A stretch of DNA of 53,420 nt from Stenotrophomonas maltophilia (GTDB lineage: Bacteria > Pseudomonadota > Gammaproteobacteria > Xanthomonadales > Xanthomonadaceae). The stretch covers positions 44,031 to 97,450 of the forward strand of contig NZ_RAVT01000005.1 of NCBI RefSeq assembly GCF_013464915.1, in the 5' to 3' direction. This document shows positions 44,141 to 52,400 of this stretch, one piece after another (position 1 is the first letter of the stretch; every line of letters starts with the position of its first letter). A program made the translations under genes and the position numbers. The notes under the pieces were generated by a model. That model was not told the DNA's origin. It did not search any database and saw nothing but the letters and a program-made list of their open reading frames with translations.

Positions 44141-45913
44141 ATGTCTTCGCCCGTTTCGCCATCGCGCCTGCATCTGGCCTTCCAGGGCCTGCGCCTGCGC
44201 CTGCGCGGCAGCGACCTGTGGTTCATCGCGCTGGCGCTGCTGGTCGGCCTGATCGCCGGCTACCTGACCCTGCTGCAGTCGGGCATCGCACGTTGGTTGC
44301 AGGGCACGCTGTATGGGCTGGACGAAGGCATGCGCCTGAGCTCCCTGCCCTCGCTGACCTGGACCGCGCTGCTGGTGCTGCCACTGGGCGGTCTGCTGGT
44401 CGGCCTGGTCAGCCTTGCGGCGACGCGGCTGAAGCGGCCACTGCTTGATGCGGTCGAAGCCAATGCGCTGCACGGCGGCCGCATGTCGATGCGCGACAAC
44501 CTGATCGTGCTGACCCAGACCCTGCTGTCCAACGGCTGCGGCGCCTCGGTCGGCCTGGAGGCTTCGTATACGCAGATGGGCGCGGGCAGCGGCTCGCAGC
44601 TGGGCCGGGTGATGCGCCTGCGTCGCAACGACGTGCGCATCCTGGTCGGTGCCGGTGCCGCCGGTGCCATTGCCGCCGCCTTCGGTGCGCCGCTGGCCGG
44701 TGCGTTCTATGCGTTCGAGATCGTCATCGGCGCCTACACCCCGGCCGCGCTGGCGCCGGTGGCCGTCGCCGCGCTGGCCGGCGCGTTCGTGGCCGACCAG
44801 GCCGGCATCGAGGCCTATCTGCTGCCGGCGGCCTCGACCATCGACGTGCGAGCCGCCGACTACGCCATCTACGGCCTGCTTGGCTGCTGCTGCGCGATGG
44901 TCGGCATCGCCATCATGCGCCTGATCGCCTCGATTGAAGGCACCGTCAAACGCAGCCCTCTGCCGGCCTGGGGGCGGCCGGTGGTGGGGGGACTGCTGCT
45001 GATTCCGCTGGCACTGGCCAGCCCGCAGGTGCTGTCGTCCGGCCACGGTGCCCTGCACCTGGACCTGACCACGCACCTGCCGCTGATCTGGATCGGCAGC
45101 CTGCTGACCCTGAAGTGCCTGGCCTCGGGCATCTCGCTCGGTTTTGGTTTCCGTGGTGGCCTGTTCTTCGCCTCGCTGTTCATGGGCACCCTGGTCGGCG
45201 CCCTGTTCGCCGGCCTGCTGGCGATGGCCACCGGCGTGCCGGTGATTGATGCAACTTCGGCCGCACTGGCCGGAATGGCCGCACTGGCCGCCGCCGTGGT
45301 CGGCGCACCGATGACCATGGCCATGCTGGTGCTGGAAGGCACCCACGACTTCCTGCTGACCAGCGTGGTGATGAGCGCGGTACTGGTGTCCAGCACACTG
45401 GTGCGGCAGTGGTTCGGCTACTCGTTCTCGACCTGGCGCATGCACCTGCGCGGTGAAACCATCAAGAGCGCCCGCGACGTCGGCTGGGTGCAGAACCTCA
45501 ATGCCGGCCGGCTGATGCGCAAGGGCGTGGCCACCGCCCCGGCCGACCTCGATGTGGCCACCTTCCGCCAACGCTTTCCGCTGGGCTCGGGCACCCGGGT
45601 GATCCTGATCGACAGCGAGGGGCACTACGCCGGCATCGTGCAGATCCCACGGGTCTACGGCGATGGCGTGAAGCCGGAAGCCCTGATCGGCGAACTGGCC
45701 GAGAACCGCGACGTCTCGCTGGCACCGTCCTCCGACGTGGTCAGCGTGATGCAGCGCTTCGACCAGACCCAGGCCGACGAGCTGGCGGTGGTGGCTGCCG
45801 ACGGTCAGGTGCTGGGCGTGGTCTCCGAGGCCTTCGTGCGCAAGCGCTACGCCGAAGAACTGGACAAGCGCCAGCGCGAGCTGATGGGCGAGCGGGTCGA
45901 GGACACCGACTGA
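44141..45913 (+). CDS. ClC-family chloride channel/transporter with CBS domains
   Basis: A 590-residue membrane protein with about ten to twelve hydrophobic segments and a C-terminal tail carrying a pair of CBS-like segments (from RLMRKGVATAPADLDVATFRQ; last part DELAVVAADGQVLGVVSE). The gating-Glu region reads GASVGLEASYTQMG instead of the usual G(K/R)EGP, keeping the Glu, and the later filter is GFGFRGGLFFASLF. This marks a divergent ClC subgroup. It probably carries chloride or another anion in exchange for protons. The 62-base gap after fecA holds a hairpin. Confidence 0.85.
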   Translation: MSSPVSPSRLHLAFQGLRLRLRGSDLWFIALALLVGLIAGYLTLLQSGIARWLQGTLYGLDEGMRLSSLPSLTWTALLVLPLGGLLVGLVSLAATRLKRPLLDAVEANALHGGRMSMRDNLIVLTQTLLSNGCGASVGLEASYTQMGAGSGSQLGRVMRLRRNDVRILVGAGAAGAIAAAFGAPLAGAFYAFEIVIGAYTPAALAPVAVAALAGAFVADQAGIEAYLLPAASTIDVRAADYAIYGLLGCCCAMVGIAIMRLIASIEGTVKRSPLPAWGRPVVGGLLLIPLALASPQVLSSGHGALHLDLTTHLPLIWIGSLLTLKCLASGISLGFGFRGGLFFASLFMGTLVGALFAGLLAMATGVPVIDATSAALAGMAALAAAVVGAPMTMAMLVLEGTHDFLLTSVVMSAVLVSSTLVRQWFGYSFSTWRMHLRGETIKSARDVGWVQNLNAGRLMRKGVATAPADLDVATFRQRFPLGSGTRVILIDSEGHYAGIVQIPRVYGDGVKPEALIGELAENRDVSLAPSSDVVSVMQRFDQTQADELAVVAADGQVLGVVSEAFVRKRYAEELDKRQRELMGERVEDTD

Positions 45914-45918
45914 CCTTC

Positions 45919-45951
45919 AAAAAAGGGGACGGAGGGGATTAAGTCGTTTCC
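45919..45951. repeat. Half copy of the AAAAGGGGACGGAGGGG element
   Basis: A-run then GGGGACGGAGGGGATTAAGT and CGTTTCC, identical in its core to one arm of the long inverted repeat at 48059-48136. It begins 6 bases past the ClC stop. A second, unrelated palindrome, ATCCACGCATGGCGTGGATC then TAC, is at 45964-45986. Confidence 0.8.
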
Positions 45952-46014
45952 AGCCCCCTCGAAATCCACGCATGGCGTGGATCTACTGTCACCTCGACCG
46001 GGTAGACTCCGGCC

Positions 46015-46731
46015 ATGCGCTTCATTGAAACCTTCCAGGCCGGTCCCTTCGCCGACACCGTGGTGAGCCTGCTGGCCGCCTTCGTGCTGGGCACGCTGAT
46101 CGGCGCCGAGCGCCAGTACCGGCAACGCACCGCCGGCCTGCGCACCAACGTACTGGTCGCGGTGGGCGCGGCCGCCTTCGTCGACCTGGGCATGCGCATC
46201 GCCGGCAGCGCCGAAGCCGTGCGGGTGATCTCCTACGTGGTCTCCGGCGTCGGCTTCCTCGGCGCCGGCGTGATCATGAAGGAAGGCATGAACGTGCGCG
46301 GCCTGAACACCGCCGCCACCCTGTGGTGCTCGGCGGCGGTGGGCAGCTGCACCGGCGCGGACATGCTGGCCGAAGGCGTGCTGTTGACCGTACTGATCAT
46401 CGCCGGCAATACCCTGCTGCGGCCGCTGGTGAATGCGATCAACCGGATCCCGATCAACGAGGCCGCCACCGAAGCGACCTACGAAGTGCGCCTGAGCGTG
46501 GATGCCGAAGCGGTGCCGCGGGTGCGCGAGCGCCTGGTCGACGCGCTGGAAGCGGCACAGTACCCGGTTAGCGACGTGCAAGTGGTCGAGCATGCCGACG
46601 CACCCTCCGATGTGATCGCCGTGCTGGTCAGTACCGCGGTGAGTGCCGACGAGCTGGATGTGGTGCTGGCGCGGATGGAGCACGTGCCGGGCGTTCTGCA
46701 CGCCACCTGGGAAGTCAGTACCCGCGATTGA
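46015..46731 (+). CDS. MgtC/SapB family membrane protein
   Basis: A 238-residue protein with about four N-terminal membrane segments and the MgtC motifs LLAAFVLGTLIGAERQYRQRTAGLRTNVLVAVGAAAFV and YVVSGVGFLGAGVIMKEGMNVRGLNTAATLWCSAAVG. The C-terminal 95 residues form an ACT-like soluble domain. MgtC supports growth at low Mg2+ and in macrophages in other bacteria, acting on ATP synthase rather than transporting Mg2+. Its exact role here is not known. A palindrome (ATCCACGCCATGCGTGGATG, 46735-46754) follows the stop. Confidence 0.89.
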   Translation: MRFIETFQAGPFADTVVSLLAAFVLGTLIGAERQYRQRTAGLRTNVLVAVGAAAFVDLGMRIAGSAEAVRVISYVVSGVGFLGAGVIMKEGMNVRGLNTAATLWCSAAVGSCTGADMLAEGVLLTVLIIAGNTLLRPLVNAINRIPINEAATEATYEVRLSVDAEAVPRVRERLVDALEAAQYPVSDVQVVEHADAPSDVIAVLVSTAVSADELDVVLARMEHVPGVLHATWEVSTRD

Positions 46732-46762
46732 TTCATCCACGCCATGCGTGGATGCGCTTCCC

Positions 46763-47167
46763 TCATCCAGCCATCCGCTGCTGCGCGCGCAACAACTTGC
46801 GGAACGAACCGCACTGGCGCGCATCCTGCGCTTCCGGGCAGGCCGCCGCGCGTTGCAGGTGCCGGCGCACCCGCTGCAGCTGGGTGATCTGCCGCTGCAG
46901 CACCTCGGCCTGCGCCAGCAGGGCTTCGCGATCCAGCGTAATGCATCCGCGCTGAGGTGGCAGCGACAACCCGATCTGCTGCAGCGACAACCCGGCCGCC
47001 TGGCCAAGACCGATCAACGCCAGTCGTTCCAGCACCTGTTCATCGTACTGCCGGCGCAGGCCACGACGGCCCAGCGACTGCAACAACCCGAGCTGCTCGT
47101 AGTAACGCAGGGTCGAGGCCGGCACGCCGCTGCGCTTCACCACCTCGCCGATATCCAGTTCACGCAT
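46763..47167 (-). CDS. MerR-family regulator with three conserved-position cysteines
   Basis: A 134-residue MerR-type regulator: MRELDIGEVVKRSGVPASTLRYYEQLGLL is the winged helix, and a long coiled-coil (REALLAQAEVLQRQITQLQRVRRHLQRAAA) mediates dimerisation. Cys75 or nearby (RGCITL) and the pair C-x8-C (CPEAQDARQC) lie where ZntR/MerR-type metal sensors carry their metal ligands. Metal sensing is only a possibility, since close relatives without such roles also keep the last Cys pair. Divergent from a methyltransferase across a MerR-style operator. Confidence 0.85.
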   Translation of the reverse strand: MRELDIGEVVKRSGVPASTLRYYEQLGLLQSLGRRGLRRQYDEQVLERLALIGLGQAAGLSLQQIGLSLPPQRGCITLDREALLAQAEVLQRQITQLQRVRRHLQRAAACPEAQDARQCGSFRKLLRAQQRMAG

Positions 47168-47169
47168 GG

Positions 47170-47206
47170 GCTTGACCTCAAGTCGCCTTCAAGCATCAAC
47201 CTATGG
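47170..47206 (+). promoter_or_regulatory. MerR-type operator/promoter between divergent genes
   Basis: TTGACC (47172-47177) as -35, then CTCAAGT and CTTCAAG arranged as an imperfect dyad, with GCTTGA ... TCAAGC (47170-47194) forming an outer inverted repeat. A CTATGG (47201-47206) or ACCTAT (47199-47204) may be the -10 at over-long spacing, as in promoters activated by MerR proteins. Confidence 0.5.
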
Positions 47207-47230
47207 GCAACTTCCCGCCAGGACAAGGCC

Positions 47231-48058
47231 ATGGCCAGTACATCCCCCGTTGATCAGAATGCGCTCTGGAATGGCCCTGGCGGCCAGATCTGGGTCGCCC
47301 AGCAGGCCATCCTCGACGGCCTGTTCCAGCCGATGGCCGACCTGCTGGTGGCCGAACTTCCGCAGACCGTCACGCAACTGCTCGATATAGGCTGTGGCAC
47401 CGGCGCCAGCCTGCTGGCATCAACCGCCGCTCGCCCGGCGGCACACAGCACCGGCCTGGACATCTCCGCGCCGATGCTGGCGCTGGCCCGCCAGCGCGCC
47501 GGAGCGGCAGGACTGGACGCGGACTTCATCGTCGCCGATGCGCAGCGGCATCCGCTGCCGTCCGCACACTTCGACTGGATCCAGTCGCGGTTGGGTGTGA
47601 TGTTCTTCGAAGACAGCCAAGCCGCCTTCAGCAACCTGCACCGCGCGGCACAACCTGGCGCGGGGCTGCGTTTCATCGCCTGGCGCAGCGCCGACGAGAA
47701 TCCGTTCATGACCACGGCTGAACGCGCGATCGGCGATGAACTGGAGCTTCCGCCGCGCGTACCCGGCGCGCCCGGACAGTTCGCCTTTGCCGATGGCGGG
47801 CAGGTACAGCGGCTTCTGCAGGCCGCCGGTTGGAAGGATGTGGAGGTGGTTGCGGTAGACCTGCCCTGCTCGATCGCCCGCGAAGACCTGCCGACCTATG
47901 TCGGCCAGCTGGGCCCATTGGGACTGGCCCTGCGCGCAATGCCGGAAGACCGTGCCACCGTGCTGCGCGACCAGGCACTGGCCGCATTCGCGCCGTTCAT
48001 CGAAGGCAACCGCGTACGCGTGGATGCCGCCTGCTGGCTGGTCCGCGCCCGCGCCTAG
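47231..48058 (+). CDS. Class I SAM-dependent methyltransferase
   Basis: A 275-residue methyltransferase with motif I LLDIGCGTGAS, a GLDISAPMLALAR acidic loop and DADFIVADAQRHPLPSAHFDWIQSRLGVMFF (motifs II and III). Similar to UbiE/COQ5-like small-molecule methyltransferases; the acceptor is unknown. The ATG at 47231 (MASTSPVDQN) is chosen because it follows the MerR-type operator and begins the conserved part. A regulator divergent from it probably controls it. Confidence 0.85.
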   Translation: MASTSPVDQNALWNGPGGQIWVAQQAILDGLFQPMADLLVAELPQTVTQLLDIGCGTGASLLASTAARPAAHSTGLDISAPMLALARQRAGAAGLDADFIVADAQRHPLPSAHFDWIQSRLGVMFFEDSQAAFSNLHRAAQPGAGLRFIAWRSADENPFMTTAERAIGDELELPPRVPGAPGQFAFADGGQVQRLLQAAGWKDVEVVAVDLPCSIAREDLPTYVGQLGPLGLALRAMPEDRATVLRDQALAAFAPFIEGNRVRVDAACWLVRARA

Positions 48059-48136
48059 AAAAAGGGGACGGAGGGGATTAAGTCGTTCTTGCCCCGGGTA
48101 TGCCGGAAACGACTTAATCCCCTCCGTCCCCTTTTT
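48059..48136. repeat. Long perfect inverted repeat, 29-base arms
   Basis: Arms 48059-48087 and 48108-48136 are exact reverse complements (core GGGGACGGAGGGGATTAAGT) around a 20-base loop. It starts at the base after the methyltransferase stop and ends 4 bases before the convergent small gene. The A- and T-runs at its ends make it a good bidirectional terminator. A single arm is also present at 45919. Confidence 0.85.
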
Positions 48137-48139
48137 GTT

Positions 48140-48430
48140 TTACAGCGCCTCGCCGGCGTCGGCCAGGCGCGATTCGATCAGTGCGTACCACTGCTGCAAC
48201 ACGTCGATCAGCATGTCCAGCTCGGCGTCGGTGCGCTGTGCGCGGCCGCTGCGCAGGCAGGCCTGGGCTTCCTGCAGCTGGGCCAGGAACCCTGCCACGG
48301 TATCGGCCTGCAGGATCAGGCCCGGCAGGCGTCGCCCGGGGATGCGCACCACGGCATGGTTGCCGAGCTGGCCGTACACGCTGAGAGTGGCTTCCGTCTT
48401 CATGGAGAGGGGCAGGAATTGGGCATTCAT
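48140..48430 (-). CDS. Small conserved-looking protein of unknown function
   Basis: A 96-residue protein without signal peptide or membrane segment. The first half is strand-rich (KTEATLSVYGQLGNHAVVRIPGRRLPGLILQADTVAGFL) and the second half helical (QLQEAQACLRSG, then DAELDMLIDVLQQWYALIESRL). It resembles a small family of uncharacterised proteins (DUF6959 type, from memory), so I assign no function. Start: ATG at 48430; an ATG at 48403 (MKTEATL) would fit the domain as well. Confidence 0.62.
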   Translation of the reverse strand: MNAQFLPLSMKTEATLSVYGQLGNHAVVRIPGRRLPGLILQADTVAGFLAQLQEAQACLRSGRAQRTDAELDMLIDVLQQWYALIESRLADAGEAL

Positions 48431-48455
48431 CGCGTGCACCGTTTGAAAACCTGAG

Positions 48456-48506
48456 CCGCCGGCAGGCGTGGTCGACGGGGGAGACGTAACCACGTCCTGC
48501 CGGCGG
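48456..48506. terminator. Stable hairpin downstream of the adhesin/anchor operon
   Basis: CCGCCGGCAGGCGTGGT (48456-48472) pairs with ACCACGTCCTGCCGGCGG (48489-48506) with one bulged base and a 16-base loop. It lies in the 122 bases between the anchor lipoprotein gene and the small gene and could end the adhesin operon transcript. Confidence 0.55.
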
Positions 48507-48552
48507 TCAGGGGGGACTCGGGATACCGGGACACTTCCCCGGCGTGGAACTG

Positions 48553-49389
48553 TCAGCGCGGCTGGGCCATCCCGGCGATCTGCACGCGCCGGTTCGGTGC
48601 CAGGCACGCGATCAGCTCGCGACGGTTGCGCTGCTCGCACTGCACGATCGGCTCGGATGCACCCCGCCCCTCGGCACTGATGGCGGTGGCGGGCACCCCG
48701 CCCTGCACCAGGGCATTCCGCACCGCCTCGGCGCGGCGCTGCGACAACGTCTGGTTGTAGCTGGCGCTGCCAATGCGATCGGTGAATCCGGTCACCCGGA
48801 TCGACTGCACCTGCGCGGCCTCGCGCACCTGCGCCAACACCCCCTGTACCGCACGCTGGCCTTCTGCGCTGAGCACGGCGCTGTCAAAGCCGAACAGTGC
48901 ATCGGCAGACAGTCGCAGCGGCTGTTCCGGTAGCGGTGCCGGCGGCGGGGGGGCGGGTGGCCGTGGTGGCTCGAGCACGGCCGCGCATGATTCCGGCTTC
49001 CAGTAGCCGCCCTGGGCGATGCCCTTGCTGTCGAATCGCACCTGGAACTGGCAGGTGAAGTATTCGGCACCCTGCGCCGTCCGGAAGTTGAACAGGTAGT
49101 TCCACTCGCGCACGCCCCACATGCCTTCGTTGAAATGCGGCGTGCCCAGCAGGGTGTAGAGCTGGCGCTTGCTCATGCCCGGCGCGAAGCGGCGCAGGTC
49201 GGCGACATCGGGATAGATGCCCTCCTTCAGCGAGGCCTTCGAGGCGTCCGGGAAGTGGACAGCGGTGGCTTCGGCCGGACCGTCGGCGGCCGGCGCATGG
49301 CTGCGGCACGCGGCCAGCAGCCCCATCCCCAGGATCAGGCCCAGCGTAGCGGCCAGCTGGCCGGTGCGGGCGATGCGATGCTGTTTCAT
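48553..49389 (-). CDS. tpgA: BamE/OmpA-domain lipoprotein, TpgA-like adhesin anchor
   Basis: A 278-residue outer-membrane lipoprotein. The signal ends in LGLILGMGLLAAC (lipid-modified Cys). A BamE/SmpA-like domain follows (about 55-150; DLRRFAPGMSKRQLYTLLGTPHFNEG and FNFRTAQGAEYFTCQFQVRFDSKG), then a Pro-rich linker and an OmpA-type peptidoglycan-binding domain (SADALFGFDSAVLSAEGQRAV, VTGFTDRIGSASYNQTLSQRRAEAVRNALV). This order is that of TpgA, which anchors the trimeric adhesin AtaA to peptidoglycan in Acinetobacter. It starts 61 bases after the adhesin stop on the same strand. Confidence 0.85.
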   Translation of the reverse strand: MKQHRIARTGQLAATLGLILGMGLLAACRSHAPAADGPAEATAVHFPDASKASLKEGIYPDVADLRRFAPGMSKRQLYTLLGTPHFNEGMWGVREWNYLFNFRTAQGAEYFTCQFQVRFDSKGIAQGGYWKPESCAAVLEPPRPPAPPPPAPLPEQPLRLSADALFGFDSAVLSAEGQRAVQGVLAQVREAAQVQSIRVTGFTDRIGSASYNQTLSQRRAEAVRNALVQGGVPATAISAEGRGASEPIVQCEQRNRRELIACLAPNRRVQIAGMAQPR

Positions 49390-49450
49390 GTCGTTCCCCC
49401 TGTAGACGTTTCCGCGATGCCGGGCCGCACCTGCGACCCGGCGGCGGGGA

Positions 49451-52400
49451 TCACCACTGGATGCCGGCACCGACGGCCACGCCGGCCTCGCCACGGCTGT
49501 TGGTGGAGCCGCTGAACTTGTAGATCCAGCGACCACCTTCGGAGACACCGGAGATACCGATTGCCACGCCCGACTCACCGTTGTAGCTGCCGGCTGCGAC
49601 CGAGGCCATGCTGCGGCCCGCTTCGCTGGGCTGCGGCAGGGCTGCGGTGGCCATCGCCGAAGCGATACCGGCCGAGGCGCGGTTGTCGGTCTTGCGCAGG
49701 TCGCGCTCGAAGCCGCCCATGCGCTCGTCGGTGTAGGCCTTGGACCAGTCCAGGGTCTGTGCCATGCCCGACTTCAGCTGGTCCACGTTGACCGCATCGG
49801 TACCGGCGGTGCCGGCAGCAACATTGCGCACCGTGGTCGGGCCGCTGGTGGTGCTGCCCAGGGTGACGCTGTTGTAGTTGGTCGCACCGTTCACCGTGGT
49901 GTCGTAGCGGATCGTGCCCTGCTGCGAGGCCTGCAGCTGGCGCACGTTGACCGCATCGGTGGCCTGCGAACCATCGGCCACATTGACCACCTGGCGTTCG
50001 GCACCACTGGCACCGACCGACACCGTATTGGCCCGGTTTGCAACCGAACCTGCGCCCAGGGCCACCGAATTGTCGGCCTGTGCCTGCGACCCATTGCCCA
50101 GCGCGGTCGAATTGGCACCAGCAGCGGTGGAGCCTGCGCCACCGGCGGCCGAATTGGCACCGCTGGCGGACGGGTCGGCCAGATTGTTGGTGTTGTTGGC
50201 GCGGAAGCTGCCGGCCACATTGGTGATGTTCTGGATCTTCTGGTCGGTGTACTTCTTCGATTCGTCGATGGCGTAGTTCACGCCATTCTTCAGCTGGCCC
50301 ACATTGGTTGCGTCGTACGTATCGGAGCCGTCGGCGACATGGGTGATCTTGCGCTCGCTGCCGCTGCTGCCGACCGAGACCTCACCGGCCGAGTTGCTGG
50401 CGCCGGTCTGCCCGTAGGCACCGGTGTAGCCACTCTGGGCACCGACGCTGGCCACCGAACCGGCACCCAGCGCCACGCTGTTGCCCGCGCTGGCACTGGC
50501 ACCATTGCCGACTGCCACGCTGCTGGCACCTGCGGCACTGGCCTGCGGGCCGACCGCCACCGCCTCCGCGCCGGCCGCCGTTGCAGCCGCTGCCGTCGAG
50601 TTCACCGCCAGGTAGGCACTGCCACCGCCACCGTTGGTGATGCGCTGGTTGAGGATCTTCAGCGAGCCATCCACAGCGGTGAATGCGGCGGTGACGTTGT
50701 TGTAGTCACCGCTGGTGAAGGTGCCATCGGTCGCGATGCTGGAGATGCTGAACTTCGGTGCGGTCCACACGTTGGTGGTGCCGTTGTAGGCGGTGGTGCC
50801 ACCGAAGTAGTTGGCGATGGTGCTGTTCGTGCTGAACAGCTGGTCGCCGGTGATGGCATCACTGCTGCCGGCCAGGATGCTGCCGGCGGCGACGTTGGTC
50901 ACCTTCACCGCACCGCTGCCAGTGCCCTTCAGCGAGACACTGTTGATCACGTTGCCACTGCCATCGACGTCGTACTTCACGGCCAGCTTGTCGATCTCAC
51001 CGGTCTGGTCGGCCACATTGGCCAGCGAGTTGCTGACCGCATCGAAGGCCGTACCGACGTCGTTGTAGTTGCCCTTGGTGATCGTGCCGTTGGCGGCCAC
51101 GTTGTTGATCGAGTAGGTCGGTGCGGTCAGCACACCGCTGGCGTTGACCGCTGCACCACCACCGAGGTGGGTGGCCACGGCCTGGTTGGCGGCGAACAGC
51201 TGGGCACCGTTGATGGCTTCACTGCTGGTGGCACTGACCTGGCCCGGGCCGAGGTTGCGCAGCGTGGTGGCGGTGCCGGTCTGGCCAAGCGTGGCGCTGG
51301 CGTAGTTGACGCTGCCGTCGCCGTTGAGGTCGTAGCGCAGGGCGCCCTGCTCGGATGCCTGCAGCTGGCCCACGTTCACCGCATCGGTCGCCGCCGTACC
51401 GGCGGCCATGTTGGTGACCTGGCGCTCGGCACCGGCCGCGCCGATGGAGACACTGTTGGCACGGTCGGCCAGGCTGCCGGCGCCCACCGCGATGCTGTTG
51501 GCGGCGGTGGCGCGGGCGTTGGTGCCGACCGCGATCGAGTCGGTGCCGCTGGCCACGGCCTCGGTGCCGGTGGAGTTCACCCGCAGGTACTTGGTTCCGC
51601 CATTGCGGATGTCGGTGATCTGCGTGTTGAGGTTGACCAGCGAGCCATCGACGGCCGCGAACGCGTCGGTGGCGTTCTCATACAGGCCCTTGGCGATGGC
51701 GCCACCGGTGGAGATGCTGCTGATCTCGAACAGCGGTGCGGTGAAGACACCACTGGCCGGGTCGAACGCCGCGCGGCCACCGAAGAAGCTGGCGATGGCT
51801 GCATTGGTACCGGCCAGCTGGCCACCGTTGACCGCCTCCAGGCTGCCTGCGGTGATCGCGCCGCCGGCCAGGTTGCCGATGGTGGTGGTGCCGGTACCGG
51901 CACCGAGGGTGACGCGGCGATAGTTCGGATTGCCGCCGGCATCGAGGTCGTAGGTCACCGCAGCATCGGCCACGCCGTTGATCAGGCTGATCGCACCCTT
52001 CAACTGGGCCACGTTGACCGCATCGGTGTTGACGCTGCCGGCAGCCACGTTGGTGATCTGGCGCTCGCCGCCACCGGCGGTGCCCACCGACACTTCGCCG
52101 GCCGAGACCTGCGGTGCGGTGAGGCCATACGCGGTGTAGCTGGCCTGAGCACCGCGCAGTGCAGCCGAACGGTAGCCCAGTGCCACCGAGTTGGCCTGGT
52201 TGGAGGTGGCTTCAGCACCCAGCAGGGTCTGGCCGTTGGCGGTACCCACGGCACTGTCACCGACGATCACCGAATGGCCCATGCGCGCGGCGTAGTCGGC
52301 GGTCGGCACACCGGTCGGGTTGCTCGGGTCGTTGACCCCATCGCCCGGGAAGGCGACGTTGGCATCCACCTTCGGCAGCTCGTGACGTGCATTGGCACCG

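Noticed and set aside
48949-48962. G-rich run in the anchor lipoprotein gene as a frameshift site
   Set aside because: It encodes the expected Pro-rich linker and the frame continues into a normal OmpA-like domain.
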